A stretch of 64,000 bases of DNA from Cystobacter fuscus (GCF_002305875.1 NZ_CP022098.1:2232001-2296000); one strand, 5' to 3'. Positions 51,048-60,941 are shown, numbered from the stretch's first letter. Translations and numbers: made by a program. The notes: a model not told the origin generated them from the sequence alone.

Positions 51048-52658
51048 ATGTCCCGCTCCGAGCCCCGCGATTCCCAGTCCCCCCCGCTGGTCGCCGAGGT
51101 CTCCACGGCCATTGGCCACGAGCGGCGCGCCGCGGCATCCGCCGACCAGGTGGTGCCGGTGCTGACCCTCTTCTCCCATCCCACGGCCACTCGGGCTGGA
51201 GAGCGGCTCCTGCTGGAGGGGATCGCCTCCGGCCGGGAGGTGGCTCTGTCCCGCAACGGCCCGAACTTCACCCGGCCTGGAGAGACCTTCGGGCAGCCCC
51301 TGTCCGACCCTTTCGTGAGCCGCAACCCCCTCGTGTTCTCACCGGGTGAAGGGGGGCGGCTCCGGCTGCGCGTGGGCGAGGGCGGAACCCGGGTGGTGGT
51401 GGACGAGCAGCTCGTGACGAGCCGTGAATTCACGCCGGAGGAGCTGGCGGCGGGCGTGCTGTTGGAGCTCTCGGGCCGGGTGGTGTTGTTGCTGCACCAG
51501 GACTCGGGCAGGGCGCGAGCACCCGGTGACACGCTGGGCATGGTGGGCGAGAGCCCTGGCATCCGGCGCGTACGCGAGCACGTCCAGCGCATCGCCGACC
51601 TCCATGTCCCGGTGTTGATCCGGGGGGAGACCGGGACGGGCAAGGAACTGGTGGCCCAGGCCATCCACCAGCACGGCCCGCGCAAGGGGCACCCCTTCCT
51701 CAGCGTGAACCTGGGCGCCATCCCCAAGGAGCTGGCGGCCGCCGAGCTGTTCGGCGCGCACCGGGGTGCCTTCACCGGAGCGACCCGGGAGCGCGAGGGC
51801 TTCTTCCGGGCGGCCCAGGGGGGCACCCTGTTCCTCGACGAGGTGGGCGAGGCGCCTCCGGAGGTGCAGGTGATGCTGCTCCGGGTGCTGGAGACCGGCG
51901 AGCTGTACCCGGTGGGTGGGCATACGCCCATCAAGACGGATGTCCGGCTGATCTCCGCGACCGATGCCAACCTGGAGGAGCACATCCGGGAGGGGCGCTT
52001 CAAGGCGCCGTTGCTGCATCGTCTGGCCGGTTATGAGATCCGGCTGCCACCCCTTCGCGAGCGCCGCGAGGACATCGGGATGCTGTTCCTGCACTTCGCC
52101 CGGGAGGAGTTGCAGGCCATTGGCGAGGCCCACCGCCTGACGCCCCGGGATCCCTATGCCGAGCCATGGTTGCCGGCGTCGCTCGCGGTGCGCCTGCTGC
52201 GCTACTCGTGGCCCGGCAACATCCGGCAGTTGCGCAACCTCACCCGGCAGTTGGTGATTGGCAGCCGGGGGCAGCCCGTGCTGCAACTGGACTCGCGGCT
52301 CGCCGGAGAGCTGGACGCCGCCGCGGGGCCCATCCCGAAGCCAGCGGCACCCGCCGCTCCTCCCTCGGCGGTGGCTCGCCGCAAGTCCACCGAGGTCACC
52401 GGAGACGAACTCCTCTCGGCGCTCCGGCGGCACGCCTGGGATCTCAAGTCGGCGGCGGATGCGCTCGGAATTCCGCGCTCCTCCATCTACGATCTCATCG
52501 ACAAGCACCCGAACATCCGCAGGGCGGGAACCCTGAGCGCGGAGGAGATCTCCGCCTGCCATCAGGAGTGCGGAGGCGACCTGGACGCCATGGTCCAGCG
52601 CCTGGAGGTGTCCAAGAAGGCGCTCAACCGGCGCCTCAAGGAACTGGGACTGGCCTGA
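51048..52658 (+). CDS. FHA-domain sigma-54-dependent transcriptional activator
   Basis: From the ATG at 51048 the protein has 536 residues. An N-terminal FHA-like domain (~30-150; EVALSRNGPNF, SDPFVSRNPLVF, GRVVLLLH) replaces the usual receiver. The AAA+ core has Walker A GETGTGKE (~193), the sigma-54-contacting GAFTGA loop (~239), Walker B GGTLFLDEVGE and WPGNIRQLRN. A Fis-type helix-turn-helix (KSAADALGIPRSSIYDLI) is followed by a second helix-turn-helix-like tail. FHA domains bind phosphothreonine, so activity is probably set by a Ser/Thr kinase. It diverges from the Vps62-like gene; a near-identical but broken paralogue is at 62300. Confidence 0.93.
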   Translation: MSRSEPRDSQSPPLVAEVSTAIGHERRAAASADQVVPVLTLFSHPTATRAGERLLLEGIASGREVALSRNGPNFTRPGETFGQPLSDPFVSRNPLVFSPGEGGRLRLRVGEGGTRVVVDEQLVTSREFTPEELAAGVLLELSGRVVLLLHQDSGRARAPGDTLGMVGESPGIRRVREHVQRIADLHVPVLIRGETGTGKELVAQAIHQHGPRKGHPFLSVNLGAIPKELAAAELFGAHRGAFTGATREREGFFRAAQGGTLFLDEVGEAPPEVQVMLLRVLETGELYPVGGHTPIKTDVRLISATDANLEEHIREGRFKAPLLHRLAGYEIRLPPLRERREDIGMLFLHFAREELQAIGEAHRLTPRDPYAEPWLPASLAVRLLRYSWPGNIRQLRNLTRQLVIGSRGQPVLQLDSRLAGELDAAAGPIPKPAAPAAPPSAVARRKSTEVTGDELLSALRRHAWDLKSAADALGIPRSSIYDLIDKHPNIRRAGTLSAEEISACHQECGGDLDAMVQRLEVSKKALNRRLKELGLA

Positions 52659-52728
52659 GCGCCAGGAACTCCTGAATCGCGGTAGGTCGGCGGCGAAGCG
52701 TTGGCGCAGGTTCGAAAGGAATAGCACC

Positions 52729-53175
52729 GTGGCGAAGCATCAACTGATCATCCCCGAGAACATCTACGCGTCCTTCCCGGTTCGTTCCGAAGCAGGGCGG
52801 CTCGAGGAACTCCTCACGCTGGTGATCAACTGGAAGGGAACCTGGGAGCCAGGCGATCAGCCCGAACAGTATCTGGTGGTGGCTCCAGGGGATGAGCTCG
52901 AGATCGTGCTCTCTGCCGAGCGGCACCAGGGGGGCAGCTTGTGGCTCTTCAAGCGGGAGCTCCCCTTGCTCCTGCCTGAGAATGCAGTCCTGAGTGATCG
53001 CACCTGGGCACGCGTGGACCTCGAGCGCGGGAGCAGGGTCTTCCAGGTGAACCACGCGCTCTCCCGTGACTCGGGAGAGTCGCGCTATGACCTGCGCGTC
53101 AGTGAGCTGAGACAGTATCCAGAGCCCATCGTCGGGCAGGGACAGCCCGGCACCCTGACGGCTTCCAAGCCCTGA
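52729..53175 (+). CDS. Unknown 148-residue protein downstream of the FHA activator
   Basis: A GTG at 52729 preceded by AAGGA nine bases before gives MAKHQLIIPENIYASFPV to GTLTASKP. It is a soluble protein without signal peptide, with a beta-rich pattern (EQYLVVAPGDELEIVL, GGSLWLFKRELPLLL). It lies 70 bp after the activator on the same strand and could share its transcript. No family was recognised. Confidence 0.65.
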   Translation: MAKHQLIIPENIYASFPVRSEAGRLEELLTLVINWKGTWEPGDQPEQYLVVAPGDELEIVLSAERHQGGSLWLFKRELPLLLPENAVLSDRTWARVDLERGSRVFQVNHALSRDSGESRYDLRVSELRQYPEPIVGQGQPGTLTASKP

Positions 53176-53234
53176 GGGCGGTTCAGGGCAACCTGGCCGT
53201 CGAAGATTTTCCCCTGTTGGGAGCCGGTGGTGGG

Positions 53235-54584
53235 CTACGCGGGAGGCGGCGCGTACTGGAGCTGCAACTGAGCGCCGCGACCGTTGAAGGGATGGTCGGC
53301 ACCCTGCACCGACATCCAGCCGCACTCCCCCCGGTTCCACAGGTCCACCACCTGGTTGTCCGAGCTGTAGGTGGCCCCACCGGAGCCGTAGTAGCCGACC
53401 GCCACGAACTCGCCGGGCGCCGCCGCGAAGGGCGTGCCGCGCAGGTCGACGTTGCCCAGGCCGGGGTTGCCGAAGTCGCAGTTCATCGCCGCGGCATAGG
53501 CCATGGAGGTGACGGCATCCCCGTGCCACAGCAGCCCGGAGGAGGTGGAGAAGGTCTGGTCACCGGTGCTCACGCGCAGGGTGGTGGGGTCGATGCGAAC
53601 CTTGGAGAAGAGGGTCCGCACGTTGGTGGCCCCCCAGCCGTTGTTGTAGCCCGCGGTGTACTGGGAGAAGTTGAGTGAGGGGCCCGTCGACGGCAGCGAC
53701 AGGTACTCGGCGGGAGTGCCCGCCATGTCGCGGCACCAGGCCGTCCAGGGCTTGGAGGCATCACCGTTGACGTACAGCACGTACTCACCATCCGCCGCGG
53801 AGGGATGGGCGGTCTTGATGTCCTGGCAGCTCGCCGGCGTGCTCCGCCTGTACTGGAGTTGCAACTGAGCGCCGCGGCCGTTGAAGGGATGGTCGGCACC
53901 CTGCACCGACATCCAGCCGCACTCCCCCCGGTTCCACAGGTCCACCACCTGGTTGTCCGAGCTGTAGGTGGCCCCACCGGAGCCGTAGTAGCCGACCGCC
54001 ACGAACTCGCCGGGTGTCGCCGCGAAGGGCGTGCCGCGCAGGTCGACGTTGCCCAGGCCGGGGTTGCCGAAGTCACAGTTCATCGCCGCGGCATAGGCCA
54101 TGGAGGTGACGGCATCCCCGTGCCACAGCAGCCCGGAGGAGGTGGAGAAGGTCTGGTCACCGGTGCTCACGCGCAGGGTGGCGGGGTCGATGCGAACCTT
54201 GGAGAAGAGGGTCCGCACGTTGGTGGCCCCCCAGCCGTTGTTGTAGCCCGCGGTGTACTGGGAGAAGTTGAGCGAGGGGCCCGTCGACGGCAGCGACAGG
54301 TACTCGGCGGGAGTGCCCGCCATGTCGCGGCACCAGGCCGTCCAGGGCCTGGCCCTGTCGCCGCCGAGGAACAGCACGTAGGGGCCATCCGCCGCGGAGG
54401 GGTTGGCGTTCTTGATGTCCTGGCAGCTCGCCGGGCCGGTCGTGAGCGCGGCCCGCGTCTGGCCTGGCTCCGTGGGGGCCTGTGGCTGGGCCTCGGGGCT
54501 GTTTGGCTCCTCCATCCCGCAGGCGGGGAGGACGGCGAGGCTGGCGGCGAACATCAGCTTCTTCCAACGGGGGGCGTACATCAT
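53235..54584 (-). CDS. Two-domain GON lipoprotein
   Basis: Two adjacent ATGs (54584, 54581) open a 449-residue protein with a lipoprotein signal ending LAVLPAC. Two GON domains (~52-245 and ~252-449) follow; each begins ASCQDIK and includes [19 protein letters not shown], a [16 protein letters not shown] block and [21 protein letters not shown] domains are best known from the C-termini of ADAMTS9/20 proteases; in bacteria they are found on secreted proteins of unknown role. The two copies are nearly identical over most of their length. A sigma-54-type promoter ends 51 bases before the start. Confidence 0.88.
   Translation of the reverse strand: MMYAPRWKKLMFAASLAVLPACGMEEPNSPEAQPQAPTEPGQTRAALTTGPASCQDIKNANPSAADGPYVLFLGGDRARPWTAWCRDMAGTPAEYLSLPSTGPSLNFSQYTAGYNNGWGATNVRTLFSKVRIDPATLRVSTGDQTFSTSSGLLWHGDAVTSMAYAAAMNCDFGNPGLGNVDLRGTPFAATPGEFVAVGYYGSGGATYSSDNQVVDLWNRGECGWMSVQGADHPFNGRGAQLQLQYRRSTPASCQDIKTAHPSAADGEYVLYVNGDASKPWTAWCRDMAGTPAEYLSLPSTGPSLNFSQYTAGYNNGWGATNVRTLFSKVRIDPTTLRVSTGDQTFSTSSGLLWHGDAVTSMAYAAAMNCDFGNPGLGNVDLRGTPFAAAPGEFVAVGYYGSGGATYSSDNQVVDLWNRGECGWMSVQGADHPFNGRGAQLQLQYAPPPA
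53254..53837 (-). repeat. GON-domain DNA repeat, unit 2 (C-terminal)
   Basis: This unit aligns with 53851-54434 at a constant offset of 597 bases (199 codons). Long stretches are identical, with a divergent patch around 53746-53795 matching 54343-54392. Near-identity including third codon positions implies recent duplication or gene conversion. Confidence 0.88.
53851..54434 (-). repeat. GON-domain DNA repeat, unit 1 (N-terminal)
   Basis: This unit is the partner of 53254-53837 and encodes the first GON domain. Its few silent and replacement differences lie mainly near the domain start (RARPW versus SKPW region). Confidence 0.88.
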
Positions 54585-54634
54585 GGCGGGAACTCCGGGT
54601 TCAGTGAGTCTTGAATGAACTCGGGGTGTCCTTG

Positions 54635-54650
54635 AGCACGCCGCGTGCCA
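54635..54650 (-). promoter_or_regulatory. Sigma-54 (-24/-12) promoter of the two-domain GON gene
   Basis: TGGCACGCGGCGTGCT on the minus strand has the GG-N10-GC spacing and ends 51 bases before the ATG. The 5' context (GCTGGCACG) and 3' context (CTCAAGGACACC) closely match the promoter at 50960-50975, so both genes probably answer to the same FHA-type activator. Confidence 0.72.
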
Positions 54651-54776
54651 GCATTTCCCTGGAACTCTTCTGGGGGCTCTTCAGAGGAGAACCCTCGCGG
54701 GGAAGGGTCTGGGAGGAGGGGCGCGGCTGTCGGCGACATGTCGCCGACAATCGCGAAACGTCGCGGCCCCAGGGGC

Positions 54777-57700
54777 TCAGGGCCCGCTGGACTGGAGGCG
54801 CTGGAGGGTGTCGCCCCACTCCCGCTGGAAGCCCGGGTTGGCGGAGAGCGCGCTGGAGAGATCCTCCCGGGCCTGTCTTCGCCACTCCTGCTTCTGTCCG
54901 GGGGGAGCGGAGGGGAGCGACGCCTGGATCGCGAGAAGACTGCCTCGCAAGAGCCGGGCGTCTGGCCATCCGGGACGAACCGCGAGGAGCTGCTGGGCCA
55001 GCTCCAGCCCTCGTTGAAGCGAGGGGCCCGGGTCCTGCTTGCCCTGCATCAGTCGGGTGGACCAGCGACGGAGGAAATGCCCGAAGCCGATGCGGAACTC
55101 CTGCCGCTCCGGAGCCAGCTCGAGACCCTTCTGGAAGGCCTGGAGCGCCTCCTCGGAGTCCTGGGGGCGTCCTCCTGGAGAGAGCGCCTTGGCCCCCAAC
55201 GCCTCACCCAGGGAGTACCAGGCCTCGGCGTGGGTCGGATTGTGAGCGAGGGCCCGCCGCAACGCCGCCTCGGCCCGCGTGCTGCTGGGGCGGGGATCGC
55301 GCCCGTGCTCCAGCTCGAAAGTGGCCAGGATGGCATGGACCATGCCGCGGTTGGCCAGGGCTCCCGCGTTCTCCGGAAGCCACTGGAGTGCCAGCCGCAG
55401 GGCCTCGTCGGCCGCGCGCACGCTCGGGCCGGGATCCTCTCCCCGGGCACGCAGGTACAGGGCTCGATGGGCGAGCACCTCACTGAGGTTGATGTGCCCG
55501 TAGCCGCTTTCGGGTGCGAGGGTCACGGACTGCTCGCAGGCCGTCCGGGCCTGCTCCAGCGCGGGGAATGGATCCCCGCCGCGGTCCCAGGCCGCCTGGG
55601 CCTGCTGGACCCGTGTCAGACACAAGCCATTGTGGAGCTGGGGAATGCCGGGGCTGAGCTCGAGCCCCTTCCGGTACATCTCCGCGGAGCGCTCCAGCGA
55701 GGGACCGGGCTCACCTCCCGACACGCGCAGCCGCTGGGCCACGAGCGCATGCGCCAGTCCCGCGTAGAAGTAGGGCACCACGTGCCCGGGGTTGAGGGCC
55801 CGGGCCTTGTCCAGCGCCGCCAGTGCCTGGGTGAGATCTCCGTCCGGAGCCGGGGCCCGCGGGTGGGTGGCCCGGGTGTAGTACGCGATGCCCAGGTTGA
55901 TCCATCCCTCCGGCACCTGGCCGTCCAGTTGGAGGGCGGAGAGATAGGACTCGATCGACTTGCCGTAACCGGGCAGCGGATCCGCGCCCACCTGCTCGTC
56001 GTAGTCGGCCCACGTCTTGTGGACCATGCCCAGGTTGAGGTGGAAGTCGTAATCCCTTTCCTCCGGGGCGATGCTCTCGAAGCTCTCGACCGCCTTGCGC
56101 AGTTGCTCGCGCGGATCCAGGGAGTGGCTCTGGCGGGTATAGCCCCAGATCCAATAACCCTGCCCCAACTCCAGCCGGGCCTTCGAACGCGAGGGCTCGA
56201 GCTCCAGCGCGCTCCGCGCGGCGCTCACCGCCTTCTCCGGCAAGGTCTCCGAATAATCGCCCAGATTGCGTCGATGCTCGGCGAGCCGCCGGTAGAGGCG
56301 GGACTCCAGCACCCGGGCGTCGTAATGCTCCGGCATGGCCACGAGCGCGCGGGAGACGGCCTCGAGGGCCCGGGTGTAGTGGGGAGCGACATCGCCCTTC
56401 CCGTAGAGCTCCAGGATCAGCGCGCCGTACTCCAGCCCTCCCTGGGCCGTGTAGATCGAGGCCACGCTCTCGCCGCTCGCCGCCGCCTGGGCATAGGCCT
56501 TCCGGCCCGCCTCGAAATCCGCCAGCGCGCGCTCGTGCTCGCCCAGGTTCCAGTTCCGCATGGCGCGGGCCTGGAGGATGTCTCCGCGCAGCGTGGGAGC
56601 CTCATGGAACCAGGACAGCTCGGTGCCGAGCGTGTCCAACAGGGAGAGGGCTTCGTCCCACCGGTTCTCGTAGAAGGCGAGCAGCGCCGCCACGTACGCG
56701 GTGGAGGGAACCTCGGCACCTTCACTCTGACGGAGCCAGGCCAGCGCCGGCTCCCGGTAGCGACGCTCGACCTCGCGCTTGCGAGCCTCTCGCCGCTCGG
56801 CGTCGCGGAGGCGCTCGGCTTCCAGCAACTGCTCCTGGTATTGGTGCCCCGTCACCAGGGCCAGTGCGTAAGCCACCCGGGGCTCGCGGAAGCCGTGCTT
56901 CCAGGCGGACTCGAGGGACTCGCGAGCCCTGACCTCGTCTCCGAGTGCGAGGTAGCCGCGCCCCAGCGCGTAGTGACCGGGCCCCACGGCCTGCTCGCCC
57001 GCGGCCTGGATCTCCGCCTCGAGCGCCGCCATCCTCGCGCGGATGGCGCGCTGATCCGCGCGCGTGTCGTGCAGGTGGGAGAGGTCCGAGTAGCGCGCCA
57101 GTGCTTCGATGCGTTCCACGGACTCGGCGAAGCGCCGGGCCAGGCGCTCGCGCACGGCGGTTTCGCGGCGGGCCAGCACCGTCTGGCCCAGCGCCAGGAG
57201 CACGAGCACTGCCGCCACCGAGGCCACGGATGCCACGAGCCGGTGCTTGCGGAGCTTCTTGCGCAGGCGGTACCAGACTCCGTTGGAGCGGGCCCGTACC
57301 GGCTCGCCCGACAGGAAGTGGCCGAGTTCCTCGGCCAGGGCGCGCGCGGAGTCATACCGGGCCGAGCGCTCCTTCTCGAGGCACTTGAGCGCGATGGCCT
57401 CGAGGTCCGCGGGGATGTTCGGATCCACCGCGCGCGGTGGGCGTGGCTCCACCTTGAAGATGTTGTTGAGCACCTCCAGGCCGTTGCCGCCGGGAATGGG
57501 CGGCTGGCCCGTCAACACACTGTAGAGGGTGGCGCCCAGACTGTAGACGTCCGAGCGGCGATCCAGGTGGGAGACCTCGCCGCGAGCCTGCTCGGGCGAC
57601 ATGTATTGGGGCGTGCCCATGACCGCGCCGGTGACGGTGGCCCCATCGTTCCAGTCTCGCGCCAGCCCGAAGTCCATCACGTAGGGGCGCAGCGTCCCAT

Positions 57701-58352
57701 CCTCCGCGCGCTCCACCATGATGTTGGAGGGCTTGAGATCCCGGTGGATGAGACCCACGCGGTGCGCCTCGTGCACGCCCTCGGCGGCCTCTCGGAGCAC
57801 CAGCGCCTTCTGTTCGACGGAGAGCTCGCGGGCGAGCGCGCTCAGCGTCCGCCCCTCGATGAACTGCATCGCGATGTAGACGCGCCCTTGAACCTCGCCC
57901 ACCTCGTAGACCTTGCACACCCGCTCGTGGTTCACCCGTGCCTGGGCCTTGGCTTCGGAGAGGAAGCGCCGGGTGAGCTCGGGATCGTCACCCCGGACGA
58001 ACTTCAAGGCCACGTTCCGGTTCAGCCGTGGATCATGCGCGAGGAAGACCCGCCCCATTCCCCCCTCGCCGAGGAAGCGCATGCACTGGTAGCGCTCCCA
58101 ACCGCTGACGGGGAAGGCCGGGGTCTCGGGAGCCTTCTCGTCTCGAGCGTCGGCCACCCGGGGCGTGGCACCCCGGACCTGGGCCATCATCGAGAGGAGC
58201 GTCCCCTCGGACAAACGGCCTCGCTCACGGAGCAGCGCCAGGGGACTGCGCTCCAGGCGCCGAGCCTCCTCGCGCAGACTGTCCGCTTCCTGCTCGGAGA
58301 CAAGGCCCTCGGCCAGGGCTACCCGCAGCTCGACCTCGAAATCCGGATGCAT
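54777..58352 (-). CDS. Transmembrane Ser/Thr protein kinase with TPR repeats
   Basis: The ATG at 58352 has GAGGAG ten bases before it, giving 1191 residues; an ATG 13 codons upstream is less favoured. A short N-terminal helical segment is followed by a PknB-type kinase (~75-345) with FLGEGGMGRV, NVALKFV, HRDLKPSN (~202), DFGLARD and MGTPQYMSPEQ. A transmembrane helix (ASVASVAAVLVLLALGQTVLA) lies at ~380. The remaining ~800 residues are TPR-like repeats (GWINLGIAYYTRA, AWYSLGEALGAKA), probably outside the membrane or as a protein scaffold. It is the nearest kinase that could create phosphothreonine for the FHA activator at 51048. Confidence 0.92.
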   Translation of the reverse strand: MHPDFEVELRVALAEGLVSEQEADSLREEARRLERSPLALLRERGRLSEGTLLSMMAQVRGATPRVADARDEKAPETPAFPVSGWERYQCMRFLGEGGMGRVFLAHDPRLNRNVALKFVRGDDPELTRRFLSEAKAQARVNHERVCKVYEVGEVQGRVYIAMQFIEGRTLSALARELSVEQKALVLREAAEGVHEAHRVGLIHRDLKPSNIMVERAEDGTLRPYVMDFGLARDWNDGATVTGAVMGTPQYMSPEQARGEVSHLDRRSDVYSLGATLYSVLTGQPPIPGGNGLEVLNNIFKVEPRPPRAVDPNIPADLEAIALKCLEKERSARYDSARALAEELGHFLSGEPVRARSNGVWYRLRKKLRKHRLVASVASVAAVLVLLALGQTVLARRETAVRERLARRFAESVERIEALARYSDLSHLHDTRADQRAIRARMAALEAEIQAAGEQAVGPGHYALGRGYLALGDEVRARESLESAWKHGFREPRVAYALALVTGHQYQEQLLEAERLRDAERREARKREVERRYREPALAWLRQSEGAEVPSTAYVAALLAFYENRWDEALSLLDTLGTELSWFHEAPTLRGDILQARAMRNWNLGEHERALADFEAGRKAYAQAAASGESVASIYTAQGGLEYGALILELYGKGDVAPHYTRALEAVSRALVAMPEHYDARVLESRLYRRLAEHRRNLGDYSETLPEKAVSAARSALELEPSRSKARLELGQGYWIWGYTRQSHSLDPREQLRKAVESFESIAPEERDYDFHLNLGMVHKTWADYDEQVGADPLPGYGKSIESYLSALQLDGQVPEGWINLGIAYYTRATHPRAPAPDGDLTQALAALDKARALNPGHVVPYFYAGLAHALVAQRLRVSGGEPGPSLERSAEMYRKGLELSPGIPQLHNGLCLTRVQQAQAAWDRGGDPFPALEQARTACEQSVTLAPESGYGHINLSEVLAHRALYLRARGEDPGPSVRAADEALRLALQWLPENAGALANRGMVHAILATFELEHGRDPRPSSTRAEAALRRALAHNPTHAEAWYSLGEALGAKALSPGGRPQDSEEALQAFQKGLELAPERQEFRIGFGHFLRRWSTRLMQGKQDPGPSLQRGLELAQQLLAVRPGWPDARLLRGSLLAIQASLPSAPPGQKQEWRRQAREDLSSALSANPGFQREWGDTLQRLQSSGP

Positions 58353-58599
58353 GGGGGGAAACGCTCCTCGGAGCGCCGATCGTACTTCCAAATGTCGATC
58401 TCAGCGTCATGGCGATCTCCCACGGGATGACCGTGCATGCCAGCGGCGGGGCGACGCGCGAGGAGCTACGACGCGCCGCCGAGCTGCCGATGCGGGCCTG
58501 TCCTTCCCTCTCTCCTCGGCGTTCAGGGGCCTGGGTCGGCGGGAAGCACCGTGAGCGTGGCGCCTCCGGCCCGGAACGACTTCGCGACCCTCGCGAGGC

Positions 58600-59739
58600 T
58601 CAGTCCGACGCCACGCAGTGGTAGCGAACGGTGTCCCCCGCGTTGACGAACACCGAGTCCGTGGCAGTGGTTGAGGTGTAGGGCAGGTACTGGGTGTTCC
58701 CGTTGACGGTACGATCAAAGCCGTCAATGACGCGGTAGATGGACGGCGTGATGTTGCATGTGGCCGTGACCATGCTGTTGGGACAATCCAGGGAGATGAT
58801 GATGCCATTGGACGTCGTCAACCCGCTGACCACTTCGCCCGTGCTGTTGCACACGAGTTGGATGGTTCCGTCCGCGCCCGCCCCCGTCCAGTTCATGCTC
58901 ACCAGGCGGGGCGCCAGGGAGCCGGTGTAGCTGGTGATCCAGCCCACGTAGGAGGACACGCGGGTGAAGACGCTGTACGAATCGCACGTCCCGCCCCGGC
59001 CCCAGCTCACGATGCCAAGCAGTCTCAGTTCGGGGTTCTCCCGGTAAAGCGGGCCGCCGCTATCACCATGGCATGCCCCGGTGTAGGAGCCCGCGCACAG
59101 CTCCGTCGAATAGAGATCGCGAGCCAGGGGGGCCGCGTTGCAGGTGGCGTTGGGCTGTACGGGGATGTTGGCCTGACGGAGCACGTCGGACTGGCTCCCG
59201 TATGCGGACGTCCAGCCCCAGCCAGAGACGATGGGCTGCGGGTAGTAGGAGTAGTCCGCGTAGTCTGGATTACCGTCATTCAAATAGATGATCTGCGTGC
59301 CCCGGTTGATGCTCACGGGCGACGACAGCTCGATGAGCGCCACGTCATCCACGGGGGCGTTGCTCACATAGCGGAAGCTGGGATGCTTGATGTAGCGGGT
59401 AACGGTCCGGACCTGCTCGGTGGAATCCGTCACGGAGATCCGGTGGTCTCCCGTGATGACGCGAAGGGCCGATACGGAAACCCCATCCACGCAGTGCGCC
59501 GCGGTGAGCACCCATTGGCGGTGGATGAGGGAACCACCGCATTGATGGCTGCCATTGACCGTGATGCGTGCCTGGAAGGGCACGTCGTTCACGAAGGACT
59601 CGTTGCCATTGATGATTTGCTGCTCGTCCTGGCTGAGCGTTTGCTCGGAAACCGGGGCCGCCTCTGGCTCCGCGAACTGTGCCCCACATCCCAGGACAAC
59701 GGCTGAGCCCAGCACCGATACACAGAGGTACGATTTCAA
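58600..59739 (-). CDS. Secreted chymotrypsin-fold serine protease (S1), lipoprotein
   Basis: The 379-residue protein starts MKSYLCVSVLGSAVVLGC, a lipoprotein signal. An activation-like site (QQIINGNE, as in IVGG) opens an S1 domain with H82 (TAAHC), D132 (DDVAL) and S227 (GDSGGP). The residue six before the serine is Gly (GACHGDSGG), not Asp as in trypsin, so cleavage after Arg/Lys is unlikely. A ~100-residue beta-rich C-terminal domain follows (LVSMNWTGAGADGTIQLVC). No sigma-54 element with correct spacing was found upstream. Confidence 0.9.
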   Translation of the reverse strand: MKSYLCVSVLGSAVVLGCGAQFAEPEAAPVSEQTLSQDEQQIINGNESFVNDVPFQARITVNGSHQCGGSLIHRQWVLTAAHCVDGVSVSALRVITGDHRISVTDSTEQVRTVTRYIKHPSFRYVSNAPVDDVALIELSSPVSINRGTQIIYLNDGNPDYADYSYYPQPIVSGWGWTSAYGSQSDVLRQANIPVQPNATCNAAPLARDLYSTELCAGSYTGACHGDSGGPLYRENPELRLLGIVSWGRGGTCDSYSVFTRVSSYVGWITSYTGSLAPRLVSMNWTGAGADGTIQLVCNSTGEVVSGLTTSNGIIISLDCPNSMVTATCNITPSIYRVIDGFDRTVNGNTQYLPYTSTTATDSVFVNAGDTVRYHCVASD

Positions 59740-59849
59740 ACGGCCTCCCTACCGTCTCTGGAAGGGCATGCCCGGAAAGCAGGCTGCGAAGGACGGTGGC
59801 CAGATTGTGCGTGGCGGGGAAGAAAGCTCTGTCAAATCCGAGCAAAATC

Positions 59850-60428
59850 TCAGGTCGTGAGCCCCGTGGGGGGACTCGCGCGGGGCAGGGTGACGGTGAC
59901 GCGGGTGCGTGCGTTCTCGCTGCTCAGGGTGAGGTGGGCGCCGCCCGCGTAGGCCAGGGCGAGCCGGCGCTCCACCGTGGGCAGGCCACTGCTGCCCTCG
60001 CGGGGGCCACGCGAGGCGCCGGGGTTCTCCAGGGTGAAGACGAGCGTGTCCCCGTGTGCGCGCACGGTGAGGTGGATGGGGCCGCGGTGTCCGGCGGCGG
60101 GCCCGTGCTTCACCGCGTTCTCCGCGAGCGGCAGCAGGACGAGCGGCGGCACGGGAAAGGACTCCAGGCCGGGCTCCACCTCCTGGGTGAGCTGGAAGAG
60201 GTCCGGGTCGCGCAACAGGTGCAGCTCGAAGAGCGTGCGCACCAGCTCCAGCTCCTGCGCCAGGGGCCAGGTGGCGGCGCGCACCCCGGCGAGCACGCTG
60301 CGCAGCATGGCGGACAGCCGCAGCACGGCGGCCTCGGCCACGGCGCCATCCGTCCGGCACCACTCGGCGATGGCGTTGAGGGTGTTGAAGAGGAAGTGGG
60401 GATCCAGGTGGCTGCGCCCGAGAAGGTG
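59850..60428 (-). pseudogene. C-terminal fragment of a LytS-type sensor histidine kinase
   Basis: The frame reads SHLDPHFLFNTLNAIAEW, the histidine box of LytS kinases, then PLVLLPLAENAVKHG (N-box) and GLPTVERRLALAYAG (ATP lid). The whole sensor and membrane region is missing. The frame opens right after a TGA that also ends the DUF5953 fragment, and no ATG, GTG or TTG lies before the histidine. A GTG at 60341 would lack the phospho-histidine. It is therefore probably not functional. Confidence 0.75.
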
Positions 60429-60941
60429 TCAAACACCTCGTACTGCTCGGCCGCCCGGAGTCACGCGCCCGCCAATCTCCGAGAAGCGCTCGTACGCGCG
60501 TTCGAGCGCCTCAAGGTGCGCGGGGATGTCGAGATCGAGCGGCGTCTCTGTGAGCCGAACGACCCACCCGCCCATCGCAGTGCGCCGCGCTCGAGAGAGC
60601 AAGTCTGCATCTCGAGCAGGGTCCGGGAACCCGATGGCTTCTGCGGCGGCTGCTGACCAGTCGTTCAGCCATCCCAGGCGATGCGGAATCGCAGGCGAGC
60701 GGAGCTTGTCTGGGAACTTGAGCGCTGGTAGCCCCCGTGGGGGAATCCCCGGCTTACGCGCCGGAGCTCTCGTCTGCCCCGCGATCTCTACTGCCACGCT
60801 GTGCGGCGTCGCATGCCCCCAGAAAGAGCGTGCGCCCTCCGCCACTCCTTCCAGCACATTCGCCGCCTCCGCGATGCTGGCCGCATCCAGCGGCAGCTCT
60901 GCGTGGGCTTCAAATTGGGGCTGGTCGCCTTCTCGACCCGG
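60429..60941 (-). pseudogene. C-terminal fragment of a DUF5953-family gene
   Basis: The frame begins directly after the stop of the GON gene at 60942 (GREGDQPQFEAHAELPLD) and continues ANVLEGVAEGARSFWGHAT, GLPALKFPDKLRSPAIP, GWLNDWSAAAAEAIGFPDP and GGWVVRLTETPLDLD to ERFSEIGGR. These blocks match the C-terminal half of the myxobacterial DUF5953 family; the N-terminal half is absent. A GTG at 60857 exists but no ribosome site was seen. Function of the family is unknown. Confidence 0.7.

Noticed and set aside
54645-58430. 1261-codon plus-strand frame
   Set aside because: It is antisense to the Ser/Thr kinase with TPR repeats and lacks any conserved block.
59780-59815. TGGCCAC-TTCGC upstream of the serine protease as a sigma-54 promoter
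   Set aside because: The GG to GC distance is 12 rather than 10 bases.
59850-60341. Functional short histidine kinase from GTG 60341
   Set aside because: Such a product would lack the phospho-accepting histidine that is present only in the preceding start-less codons.
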